In this document: positions 23,723-34,344 of the stretch, piece after piece
Numbering within the stretch: position 1 is the first letter of the stretch
How the letters are laid out: each line of letters opens with the position of its first letter
NCBI RefSeq assembly: GCF_022581195.2
Contig: NC_061471.1
Coordinates: forward strand, 10,974,001 to 11,038,000
Origin: Helicoverpa zea
Taxonomy: Eukaryota; Arthropoda; Insecta; Lepidoptera; Noctuidae
Direction: 5' to 3'
DNA length: 64,000 bases
The notes under the pieces: generated by a model
Seen by the model: the letters and a program-made list of their open reading frames with translations, nothing else
Told to the model about the DNA's origin: nothing
Database searches by the model: none
Program-made: the position numbers and the translations under genes

Positions 23723-25561
23723 CTATATAGTAAAGTCTTTTTCATTGAGGAATTCACTTATACTGTAGTAACTTTTATTCAGTAGAAATTTTCGCAGTTT
23801 CTTTTTAAATTTCAATAGGGGTAATTCTTTCCACTGTTTAGGTATTTTATTATATATCACCGGAGCCATGCAGTAAACACTTTTGCGCATAAGTGCTGTT
23901 TTAGATGTTTGTAGATAAAGTAAACTATTGTTGCGCCTACTCCGTGGGAAATTATCGGCCAGGAGTTGAAATTTATTCGGGTTTGATTTGACAAATAAAG
24001 CTATTTCTAGGATGTACAGACAGGGTAGGGTTAATATATTATATTCTTTGAAATATGGCATGCAGCTATCAGTGGTTTGCAACTTAAAGATAGCTCTTAT
24101 ACATCTTTTTTGTGCTTTGAAAGCTGTTTCTCTTCCCGAAGAGTTACCCCAAAAAATAATACCGTACCGTAGGTGCGATTCCACTAGGCCATAATAGGCC
24201 GTGAGAAGCGCATCCATATATACTATTGAGGATAGTGTATGCAAAGCGTATGCGGACTTACTAATTTTTTTACATAGAGTGTCAATGTGAGATTCCCAAT
24301 TTAGTTTTTGATCTATTATGAGTCCCAGAAATTTTGTATTCACTACTTCTTCTATTATATTATTACCGTGCTGAATGTTAATATTAATGCTAGGAGTACG
24401 CTGTCTAAAATGAATAGTTTTTGTTTTAGTCAAATTAATTTTTAAATTATTAGAGTCTAACCAGTTCACAGCCTGTTCTAAACTATTATTGATATCACTT
24501 CTATATGATTCTATAACTTGACAAGGTATTGTTATGGTGCTATCGTCTGCAAACAATGTCACTGGGTGTTTAATACATTTTGGTAAGTCATTTATGTATA
24601 AAATAAATATGAAAGGGCCTAATACACTCCCCTGTGGTACTCCAAATAAAACTTCACGTTCGGTGGACCTAAATATTTCTTCGCGCTTATTATGTATGTT
24701 AATTTTAGTTATCTCAGTTTTTTGTATTCTATTTTTTAGGTAAGATTCGAGTAGACTAAGTACATTGCCTCTAATGCCATAGGCTTCCAGTTTCGATATT
24801 AAGGTGGGATAATGTACATAATCGAACGCCTGGGTCATATCGCAAAATATGCTGCACACAGGATTTCGCTTGTCAACATTACTAAGGACATTATATAGGA
24901 AGTCGTATATGGCCATATTAATTGTTTTATGTATTCGGAAGCCCTTTTGTTCTTCGCACAATATATTAAACTTTTCGATGAATTTATAGAGTTCCTTATA
25001 TATATATTTCTCGAATACTTTAGATAGTACAGGTATTAATGAAATAGGTCGGTAATATTCCATTTGTTCCCTATTTTCTTTTTTGAAGAGTGGCTTTACA
25101 ATTGATATTTTTAGGGCGTCTGGGTAGATACCCGCACTGATAGATAGATTAAGTATATAACTTAGGTGATTGCATATTTCCATTGATACACTTTTAAGTA
25201 TCTTGGTAGCTATACAATCGTACCCTACACTATTCGTATTTTTCAATGACATTATTATTTTGTGGATGTCTAGTGGTACACTGGGAGCCATGAACATTGA
25301 TTTGCTATTTGTGTTAATTTTACAATGTTTTGGTTTGCTATTAACCTGAAGCTTCCCCTGCACTTTATCAATAAAATAGTTATTGAACTCTTCAGCTATG
25401 TCATTGGGATCTGTCAGAGTATGGCTTTTTAGTTTTATTTTATTGATATTATATTTAGGTAGATTATATTTTGCACGGTTGATCAATTGCCAAGTTGTTT
25501 TAGATTTATTATTAGATGATTTTATTTTATGGTTGTTTTGCGCTTTTTGTGTTAAATTTAT
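23723..25561 (-). pseudogene. CR1-group ORF2, reverse transcriptase part
   Basis: About 610 codons carry the reverse transcriptase that would copy the element RNA at the nicked target. Visible in order are 'YRPISLIPVLSKVFEKYIYK' (palm start), 'GFRIHKTINMAIYDF', 'CDMTQAFDYVHYPTL', 'GVPQGSVLGPFIFILYINDL' and the catalytic 'LFADDSTI' with FADD at about residues 312-315 counted from 25486. The thumb motif 'TKFLGLIIDQKLNW' follows. FADD in place of YADD is common in this group. The frame is open upstream of 25486 to about 25561, but in a different frame from the endonuclease half: a one-base slip in the run of six T (25564-25569, plus strand) separates them. Otherwise the domain looks intact. The stop is followed by about 270 bp of 3' UTR. 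Confidence 0.85.
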
Positions 25562-26658
25562 AATTTTTTATGCAGTTGTGAGTAATTTGTAAAACATTTT
25601 TTATTAGTTTTGTTTGGGTTTAATCTAAACTGCCACAAAAGTTTTCTTTTCTTACGACTACCCAATTTAATACCTTTGGACAGCCATTTAGGTTTTTTTA
25701 CAACATTTATTTTAGTTAGCTTGATTGGAAAACATAAGTCATATATTAATTTAAATAAATCAATAAATGCATTGTACGCTATATTGGGGTCATCCGTATC
25801 GTAAATCTCTGAGAATGTAAGGCTCTTTATATAATTTTTAAATTTGGCTGTATTTTCAGTACTGTAGTCTCTTTTATTTACGTACCAATAGTTTATAGCA
25901 AACGTCGTTTGTACTGGACAATGAATCAGTTGTGCAGTGTGATCGGATAACGCTAGCTCTATTACGTCTGTCTTACATGACTTACTAAAGTTGTGCGCAA
26001 TGTTGTCGATACAAGTCATACTAGCTAAGCGGGTAGGTTTTTTTATTGCAAGTTTTAAGTTATAACTCATTAAAAGATATTCAAAAGCATTTGTGTAACT
26101 GTTTTGTTTTAGTACGTCAATGTTAAAGTCACCAGCTATCACAATGTTAGTGTAACGCGCACGCGATATTACTTGTAGAAGGTGTTCAAGTCTATCCAGA
26201 CAGTAGTTAAGATTATTTACATTAGGTACTCTATATATACAAACAACAATTATCTTATAATCAGTCAGTTCAATTGCGCAACACTCAAATAAGCCTGATG
26301 TAGATAAATTTGATATATTAGGTAGTTCTTTCCATTGTATTCCGTGTCTTACAAGGATGCAGGCCCCTCCCCTTTTTTTCCCCTCTCTACAATAGTAAGC
26401 TGCTAAACCATAATTAGGCACATATAATTCATGCTGATATCCTTTCATTATGAAGTGTTCCGTTATGCACAGAACATCCACATTTATCTTTTTTTCTGAC
26501 AGTTCATCTAAACATAAAGTGAGCATATTAGATTTATTTACTAATCCTGCAATATTTTGATGTAATATTTTGAGGTATTTATTAGAGAAAAAACGATTGA
26601 GATTCATTGTGGTTGGTGTCACAATGGGAGGATTCAAAATTTTCTCTATCAGGCACAT
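25558..26658 (-). pseudogene. CR1-group ORF2, AP-endonuclease-like part
   Basis: About 366 codons encode the APE-type endonuclease that nicks target DNA. The likely authentic start is the Met at residue 18, because the conserved fold begins at 'LKILHQNIAGLVNKSN' (QN at residues 34-35). Next come 'DVLCITEHFI' (metal-binding Glu), 'IVIAGDFNIDVL' (Asp and Asn of the active site) and 'LALSDHTAQL' (the Asp-His pair). All four signature blocks are present. The frame ends at 25558, directly after an A-run on the coding strand, and the reverse transcriptase continues in another frame, so full ORF2 is broken by one small indel. The start overlaps the end of ORF1 by up to 77 nt in a different frame, as in compact LINEs. 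Confidence 0.85.
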
Positions 26659-27588
26659 TAATTACATCACACATATCAAATTCCTTAATCATCAAGCCCA
26701 AATTCATAAATATGTTAGACATGCCGTAGTTATTTACAATTCCATATTTCTTCCAAAACATTTTATAATCATAAGATAGATAATAATTCGAATCAAACAA
26801 ATATGCATAATGGTGAGTACATGCATCAAGATATAAAAGACTATTAAATGATTCTATCCTTCCGTTATACATAGTTGAATAGCCATTAAGTCTAAAAGTA
26901 GGCGCACATATTATAACATTTGTATGATTAATTTTTGAAAGAGTTTGACGTATAGCGATGGTTAAATCGATGTAATTGTTCGTTTGCCGGAAATCTGCTT
27001 CACCGATGAAAATTAGGCAGTAATCATCCATTGTATAGTTTTTCAACTTGAGATCAATGTTGTCGATAAGTTTCATTATACCACAACCAGGTGACAGGTA
27101 GTGGCAAACTTTGTAATTGGGGAACGTTTTTTCTGCGATTGTGAGTATTTTGTTTTTATTATTCGTACTCAAAATGCATATCTTCATATCACTACTCGTG
27201 TCCTGTTGGTTAGATTGTTTGACAGTGGAGGTAGGCTGTAGTTTATTAGGGTTCTTCTGTTTCTTCGTATTATCATCTTGTGTATCGCAAACTTTATTCG
27301 GCGTACCCGCGCTTTTATGTGGTTTCGGTATCGGTAATTCCTTTTTTGCTTGTTTTGATGATGTGACTTTAGAGCTTGGTTCAGTTTGAGTTTGTTTATC
27401 ACACCCATCGTTATTAGTTATATTTATCTTTTTACTTGATACGTTCAACTTAGCTGGACTACTAGTTATTTTTTTAAAGATGTCATTTTTCTTCGTTAAG
27501 TTTTCGTTAAGTTTTTTTAGCTTACTATTCTCAATTGATAGGGATTCTATTTCTGAATGGGCACTTTGTAGTTCTAACGTGAGGTTGA
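26582..27588 (-). pseudogene. CR1-group ORF1, coiled coil plus degenerate SGNH/esterase-like domain
   Basis: The frame is open from 26582 up to the 5' truncation near 27588 and has no natural start codon. The N-terminal part has leucine/isoleucine heptads ('ELQSAHSEIESLSIENSKLK'), then a Lys/Ser/Pro-rich linker, then a fold resembling the SGNH esterase of CR1/L2 ORF1: 'MKICILST' strand, 'SPGCGIMKLIDNID' (block II glycine) and 'CLIFIGEADF', where active enzymes have GxND. The usual GDS nucleophile motif is absent ('ILSTNNKN') and the GxND asparagine is replaced, so enzymatic activity is unlikely. The domain is only RNA-binding or structural by inference. The family assignment is moderate. The overlap with the endonuclease ORF supports ORF1 identity. 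Confidence 0.65.
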
Positions 27589-27589
27589 A

Positions 27590-28545
27590 GTGCCAAGTAA
27601 CATTATTAAAAAGTAACTATTTTTAACTGAGGTATGTGTATGGAACTTGGTACTTATTCAGATCTCACTTCTTTTATAGGCGAAGGATTTCCATATTATC
27701 GAACTTGGCAGCCTTTCACATTTTTGTTTTGGGTGGGATTTCATTTATTTTTGTAAGGTTGTTTATTTTATTTTTTTTCTTATGATTAAGTTAGTTAAGG
27801 AAATGTCTCATTTATACTATCTTTCAGATTTTTGAATATGCACTATGCTTCTTACAAAGAAATGAACTAGATTAACTAAATGGACTAGATTTACCAACTG
27901 ACTGACATGACATGTTATCATATATTATGTTCGTGGATCAAAGTTACACATTCGTTATTTTCGAAAGTGACTCACACTTGGCCGTTTTCAGATTTTTACT
28001 TTGACTAAATACAAACCTTTGTAACGAATTTCAGATCGGTACGACCATTCGAAGATATATTATATAAATATAGATAAATTTAGTTCGTTTTAGTTCCTTA
28101 GGGGTATAAATTTACACTGGGTATTTTACACCTTCATTATTTTGAAACCGACTCACACTTGGCCATTTTCAGATTTTTCCCTTTACCTTGACATAAAGAC
28201 CTACCTCCATGCCAAATTTCAAGTCAATACGACCATTGGAAGTGGTCTAGATTTTTGATGAGTGAGTCAGTGAATCAGTGAGTCAGTCAGTGAGTGTATA
28301 GTAAAAATAGCGATTTTCTGACGTCAATATCTCAAGACCTACAATAGGTATATTAATGAAATTTTGTATTTTAGATAAGTGAGGGGGTCTCAACAGATAC
28401 TAGAAATTTGAAATGTGTAAATAAAATAGATTTTGAGTTATAGGGGGGTCGAATTTGGCCCGAAATGGTTCGTGTAATATAACCCACGGCCGGTGTGTCG
28501 CTTTTTTTGATCGAACTTGGCGGACACACTGCCGTGTGTCTAGAT
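27590..28545 (-). mobile_element. Unclassified repeat B, copy 2
   Basis: The reverse complement matches 8530-9455. It has the same 'ggtcgaatttggcccgaaat' block, the tandem 'cactcacttg' region, the 'tgaggtatgtgtatggaact' arm and the terminal 'gtgtgtctagatt'. Homology begins exactly at 'tgccaagtaac' (27590), where copy 1 enters its palindrome loop, and the CR1-group LINE begins on the other side. The second palindrome arm is absent. Either this copy was truncated or the LINE broke it. The far end (28545) coincides with the left end of copy 1, which defines that terminus. Confidence 0.8.
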
Positions 28546-30300
28546 TTAATGAAATGCATGCAGAAACACACACCTATCATTACCATAACAGCACACAACT
28601 AACAAATCTCTAACGCAACACATACCTTTACGGAATTAATACACCCTAAGCCGGTACAGTCGTCGAAGTAACAAAATGAGAATTTAATAACATTGCACAG
28701 TTCGCTCGTTACGCTCGCCCCACTGGGTTCATTTCCATGGAAATACGGATTTAAAACGACACGACTAACGTATACGAGGTTTAATATTAAAATGTCGAAA
28801 GACTTTTTTAAGCGATTGTACTTTCTTCTTGGCTATTTTAGTTTATGTGTTTTTTGTTAAATGAAGCCGAGTGATGGTGAGCTCTTTTGTTGGATATTTG
28901 AAGATTTTTGACTGTGTGATGATGTTTTGGGATTTAAGTTGTGGTTATTTGCTAGAGCAGGGAGAAAACGGTATATGAAAAACGGAAAACATTCACAATG
29001 ACTAAAGAAAACACACTTCACTGGCTTAACAAACCGATTTTTACTTTTTATTTTATATTATTTTATTAGCCTTATTTCGAGCTAATGTGACTTAGCTATA
29101 GCTCTAAATAATACGTTATTCATGAGCAAACAAAACTACATCACAGTAGTGGATTGTGCATGCGCTTCTTGGAACCTTGCATCTAGCTTGCCGTTTTAAA
29201 AAAATCTATTTTAGGCCTATTTGAAATTAAAAATATTGACATCAGAGTTTGAATTTTGAGAAATCACATGACAATGTCCTTCTTCCCATCAACTTGGCCA
29301 AATACAATTACTACAACCCAAATTACAAACAACACTAACCTACTAAATTTATCCCGTAACATATCTAAACAGCGTAAACTATGAAGAAATTCTCCGTGAC
29401 CGCAGTATGGAGGGAGCTATATCGCAATATCCAGACCGCTTCGCTTATGTATGATGTACGACGGAATTTGTGTATGTTGAGTGAGTTATGTGCATTGTTT
29501 AGCAGTGGGTTGTTGGGATAATGAGTAATATTGGCGATTGTCATGGTTTTAGCAGAACTATAATTTTCTGCGACTTATACAGACACACGTAGTTAATTTT
29601 GGGTCAATCAGTCAGTCAGTCTATTGCGGAAAGTAAACTTAACATCTTCTTGAAATATAACGACTAAAGCTTTCCTCTAAAACAACAATTCTTCTTGTAA
29701 TTTTAAGCTTAGAAAATCAACATTGTACAACAACACATCGCTACGAGCTACGCGACTACGCGGCTACGAAGCCGCTACGCGCTACGAAGCAGCTACGGTT
29801 TCCCCAAGAAATGTTAATTAGGCAAACTTTGGCTGAAATTTGTGTGCTAAGAATTTATCTATATGTATATAATATGAATGTATGTATGTGTATTGTATTG
29901 ATAGTTTGTTGACGCTAGTTACAAGTTCTTATTAATTATAACGTAAGGAATTTGTTTACCTTGTTAGATAAGTTTGTCGGTTGAAAATTAATTACTGAAA
30001 CACTTGTGTGTGGTTTGTGTACTTTATACACTAGATATATCCACTATGCTTACATCCAAAATAGATGCTAATAGGAATATAAAAAGTTATTGCATAGACT
30101 TACAGCATGTGACCATAATTAGTTTTTTTTTTTTTTTTTTAAGTTAAAAGTTAACTAGGATTATGTATGTTATTATGAGTAATAAACTAATATAATGTCG
30201 GGACAAAATTGTTTAAAATACAAAGAATAATACAAAAACGACTTACTTAACTAAAACGTATAACATTAGAACAAACATTTAAATTCCTTATTAACATTCT
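28546..30300. other. Anonymous DNA with one GC-rich mini-repeat
   Basis: No gene is supported. At 29739-29798 a 60-bp patch of imperfect 'gctacg' units includes a small hairpin (gcggct-acga-agccgc). A similar 'gaggctacgaggcttcag' block occurs near 14918. A poly(T) run lies at 30123-30140. Confidence 0.5.
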
Positions 30301-30395
30301 CAACGTCAGACCGACGCTGACCATGACGTCAACTCGTCACGTCACCGCGTCAACGCCCGGTGACGCCACGTTGACGCTACGTTGACGACTTGCCG
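30301..30395. promoter_or_regulatory. Cluster of CRE/bZIP-type half sites
   Basis: About 95 bp contain nine TGACG or CGTCA pentamers, including one full TGACGTCA octamer at 30324-30331 and repeated GTTGACG/GTCAACG words. CREB/ATF-family bZIP proteins bind TGACGTCA and its halves. The patch is CpG-rich in an AT-rich setting, and an A/T box ('ctatttaacc') follows at 30416. Regulatory function is inference. An alternative is a degraded short tandem repeat with unit 'gttgacgcta'. Confidence 0.4.
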
Positions 30396-31034
30396 ACAGG
30401 GATGCATACTGCGGGCTATTTAACCACTCTAGTGTCCGACGTTCTCGACTTTACACCTGTCGCGTGTAGCGGGTTGCTAATTTATGAATGTAGGCGAATT
30501 CGTTGAAGGAATACTTATGAGAATGAGCATTGAGTGAATTTTTGGATTCGAATCATTAATTATTAATTTAGAAAATAATTTTGATTAGGCTTAATTTTCA
30601 ATGTGAACTAAAAGCGTTTTAGTGTTTTTTTCATTATTACGTCTATGTTTCCTCAATAAATACTTAACACTTTTGTTAATTGGCTTATTAAAGATGCGCT
30701 ATACTGTCTATGAAAATGTAACATTGGTTCTTACAAACCTACAAGAGATGCAGCTAAATACAGGTTTCCACGATTTACATATTACTATCTATTGATGCTA
30801 TCTATTGAATTTATCAGGTTTGGTTATTACCAAACCTGATAAATTCATCCTAAAATCAGTTCAGCCACGACTATGATTGTCAGTATTACAGTAAAAAAAT
30901 CTTTGAATCGATTACTCGCCATTCACTCGCATATCGTCTGTCCAATTCAATCGATGGTGATCACCACTGACAGACAATTGATTTCCTGCACTACATGGAG
31001 AAGTAAATAACTAACGGAGATGTCATGATACAAA
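30396..31034. other. Intergenic DNA with a perfect palindrome
   Basis: No gene is supported. It contains the 40-bp hairpin at 30807-30846, listed separately. Confidence 0.45.
30807..30846. repeat. Perfect 18-bp stem palindrome with 4-nt loop
   Basis: 'gaatttatcaggtttggt' at 30807-30824 and its exact reverse complement at 30829-30846 are separated by 'tatt'. It could be a cruciform-prone site or the remnant of a foldback element. No terminator role is implied in a eukaryote. Confidence 0.9.
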
Positions 31035-31665
31035 ATCTCCTTATCATCATCATCAGCCTATCGCAGTCCACTGCTGGACATAGGCCTCTCCAAGTGCACG
31101 CCACTGAGATCGATTTTTCGGCTTCTCGCATCCAGCTCCTGCCAGCCGTCTTGCGCAAGTCATCACTCTACCGTGCCTGAGGACGTCCTACACTACGTTT
31201 GCCGAGGCGTGGTCTCCACTCTAGAACTCGTTTACCCCAACGGTTATCGGTTCTTCGGCTAATATGGCCAGCCCACTGCCACTTCAGCTTGCTGATTCGG
31301 TGGGCTATGTCGATGACCTTGGTTCTCTGACGGATTACCTTATTTCTGATGCGATCCCTCAGAGAAATGCCGAGCATAGCTCTTTCCATAGCCCGCTGAG
31401 CGACTTTAAACTTTTGGACCAGCCGTACCATCAGTGTCCACGTTTCCGCTACGTAAGTCATGACAGGTAGGACGCACTGATTGAAGACCTTTGTCTTTAG
31501 GCACCGTGGGATCGACGATGTTAGGACTTAACTATATAGCTATATATATATATAGCTTCCCAAATGCAGCCCAACCCAACTGAATTCTCCTATTCACCTC
31601 GTCCTCTCTCAAAGTTGTTTCTACCTAACTGCAATTTCTGCCCGAGGTATACATCTAAAAATCAT
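31035..31665 (-). mobile_element. RTE-clade LINE, 3' fragment
   Basis: The minus-strand translation gives the C-terminal part of an RTE-type ORF2. From 31650 downward: 'YLGQKLQLGRNNFER', after a frameshift 'VNRRIQLGWAAFGK', then (31461-31168) 'AETWTLMV', 'QRAMERAMLGISLRDRIR', 'KLKWQWAGHISRRTDNRWGK' and 'KRSVGRPQAR'. Then comes a premature stop and 'SDDLRKTAGRSWMREAEK'. The tail is 'tgatgatgatgat', as in RTE elements that end in short tandem repeats. The catalytic reverse transcriptase core lies upstream and is missing, and frameshifts and stops mark it as a dead, 5'-truncated copy. Confidence 0.85.
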
Positions 31666-31787
31666 CATCATGGTAAAATCTCCTAACACGTCAAAATGAT
31701 GGTCTTCGAAGATCAAGTTACATACTAGCTTCTTACCGCTTTTACACGTCTTCTATAGAAAATAAAGGGCGGGCATTTTCGAAATTT

Positions 31788-31960
31788 AATCAGAAATCCA
31801 TCAAGACCAATCTTTGTTAGATTGGTTTTCATTTGAAAAGGAATCTGAATGCCTCGTTAGTTCTAGTAACTGATCACGCCTACCATCCGCTACGTTGACC
31901 TACAAGAAGGCGCCTAACCTACCATCCTAATGGTATCTCTGCTATACTTCTTTCCTCCGT
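31788..31960 (+). repeat. Unclassified repeat C, copy 1
   Basis: It shares ordered blocks with 34168-34344: 'atcaagaccaatctttg', 'agtaactgatc', 'cacgccta', 'gacctacaagaaggcgcct' and 'cttctttcctcc' or 'catctttccttcg'. Gaps between blocks vary. There is no ORF and no terminal signature. Confidence 0.6.
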
Positions 31961-33701
31961 GGTGCAGCACCATTCAGCTTACACGTCACACTTTAATTCG
32001 ATTACGTATCGAGTTTTGTAGTTATATTCGCGGTACCGAGAATCGATGCCGCTGTGAGCTGGGAAAAATTGGATTATTGCGTGTTGGGAACTATAGTGGC
32101 CATGAACAGGGCATATTATGTGAAAAGATGTTATTTTAACTGTAAATTTCCTACCTTGGATTTGTCACTTTTTAGCACTAACGATGGTAAAAATGTCTAA
32201 ATATCTATAACCGTATAAGAACAGCCTTAATATGTACCATATATGTATTTCAGTGTTGGGCAAAGAGACAGGATAATACTTATCACTTAGATTTTTATTA
32301 GCTCCATAATGCTATCTTGCCTTTATGACATGATCGAGTAATCATTTACCTTAATGTATTTAACACTAAAACGAGATCTTAATTACCATTAATATTATTC
32401 ATAAAATTTCTTCACCTAACTCCACTCTGGTTAAGTACTATACAATTTAACTGGACAGTAAGCGACAAAGTTAACAGTGACATTGCAGTTGAACAGTTAT
32501 AATTGTCGCTTTTGGTTAAATTTGTTGGGTCATTAACGACAGCTATCTGCAAATAACAGCCGCCGTGAGGTTTAGCTTTAACCGACCCGGTAAGTATCAA
32601 GTATGTATGACATTTTGTATGTAATGAACTGAAAATTATTTCTATTTAAGGACTTTTTGTGAATTTCTAATGGAGCAGACAGAAGAGATAAAATTAGGGT
32701 TATATACCTACTTTGAATACCTGCAAAAATACAGAATAATAACTTTATGCCTATAGTTTTAGCCAATGAAAGACAACAGTGTCGAATTAATTGATTATTA
32801 CATCTGTATAAGTACTATATAAAATATTTAAATGATGATTGAAGAAGCAATGTAAGGGGGCACTGAAAAACCTTAAACAGGCAGTTTATTTTGAAATCAC
32901 AGATAGGTACTGCTACAAATAAATAGTTTTTCAAACGTAACCGCTACAAACTTTGCAAGCAATCCAGCATTATTTTGTAGTGTAAAGCTGTTTCAGGGTA
33001 AATAGGCGATGGGTTGGGGGGAGGAGGGGGAGACCGCAGCTCCAAATAGCTGGACGTCTGCGCTTAATGCACTCGTATGAACCGTGTTGCTGGTGATGTC
33101 GGAATTTGGGAGGTTTTGGTATTTGCTAGAGAAAACAAATCAACTAAAAGTATACGTAATTTCATTGGTTAAAAAACTCAAAACGTTTTCTAATCTGCTA
33201 AAGTTCAAATTACCTTTTACCTCTGCGGCTATGTAGCGATTCTGTTGCAACAGTTTTCAATTTCATAAATAATAATAATAGCTAAGTAATGTCAATTGGG
33301 ATATATTATGTGAAACACAGAGGAAAAAGTATTGAAGAAAAGTTGTACTACGTCCACCACCAATAAAATTTAAATAAGGAAATGATGTTAATTTAACATC
33401 CTTTGTAATTTATAATTTATGCACATCTTAAACTTTTTTAATTCTATTAGGTGAGAAAATACTACCTACCTTGGCATTACACTACTATCCCAATTCCCCA
33501 GTTCGCCTACAACCCGCTATTCAGGGAAGTGTTACAACACGGCAAACATTTAGGTTCTCATTAAAAGTGCAACTCGTAACAATGTATCGCAGTTGCCTAA
33601 ACTGTCGATCAACTGTGTTGCACGAATTTCGGGTCAGCTTTCATGGCTTCACTGGTTTTGATGTTGAGTGTAGTCAGTGGGGATTTTTCTCTTGTAACAT
33701 A
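31961..33701. other. No gene seen
   Basis: AT-rich. A G-rich patch (33005-33050) and short spurious frames are the only visible features. Confidence 0.45.
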
Positions 33702-33795
33702 CCAGTTGTTTTGTCGTGGTTTCACTTGCATCTCGTGGGAACTACTGCCCGTACCCAAATAATGTAGCCTATGTTACTCAGGAATAATATAACCT
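33702..33795 (-). repeat. Helitron-like fragment
   Basis: In reverse complement it contains the 'gtagttcccacga', 'aacataggctac' and 'ttttcactgttgg' blocks of the Helitron-like family at 17650-17836. It ends 'aacaactggt', a mutated CTRR end. No 5' end is recognisable. Confidence 0.55.
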
Positions 33796-34167
33796 CCCAA
33801 CAGTGAAAAAGTGAAAACTTTTCGTATAAAATTATGTTGATCAAAACCTTAAAAGAGAGTTTTTTTTCCTTACAATAAAATGCTACTCTAATACTCAGGC
33901 ACGTTTTATGACAAGAAACGCAGAACCCTGTAAAAAAACATCTAAAACTCAAAACGAAGTCGTTAAACCCTTCTAAATAACTAAAAACAAACAGTAAATA
34001 CATTCAGACGACTCAATTATCAATACTTGATAGGCTACCCTTTAAAAATGTCGTTAAACACCACTTAAAAGTCGTCATTGGTAAATTAACTGTAGGGCCC
34101 CGACATGGAGAACAAAATGAAAAGCGGAGACGGCATGATGGAAAAACTCCTAGGAAAAAAAAAAACA

Positions 34168-34344
34168 AATCAGTAATCAATCAAGACCAATCTTTGACAT
34201 AATATATGTCTTAAGAAATCCAAGCGCCGCGTTACTTTAGTAGTAACTGATCGTTTTGGTCACGCCTATCGTAACGGTATTAGACCTACAAGAAGGCGCC
34301 TGACCCATCTGCCTTGTGATATTTCCGCTCATCTTTCCTTCGTT
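34168..34344 (+). repeat. Unclassified repeat C, copy 2
   Basis: Direct-orientation relative of 31788-31960, about 2.4 kb away, with the same five blocks in the same order. A 12-nt A-run lies just upstream (34154-34166), which may be incidental. Confidence 0.6.

Larger units (their letters stand above)
23455..27588 (-). mobile_element. CR1-group LINE, 5'-truncated
   Basis: A non-LTR retrotransposon read on the minus strand. From 5' to 3' it has the coiled-coil and SGNH-like part of ORF1 (27588-26582), the endonuclease half of ORF2 (26658-25558), the reverse transcriptase half (25486-23723), and a 3' UTR with an internal T/A-run. The 3' end is a short tandem repeat instead of poly(A): on the plus strand, five 'ataaag' units at 23455-23479. 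Tandem-repeat tails and SGNH/esterase ORF1 domains are features of CR1/L2-type LINEs. The 5' end stops at the junction with repeat B. No target duplication was found, as is usual for this group. Confidence 0.85.
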
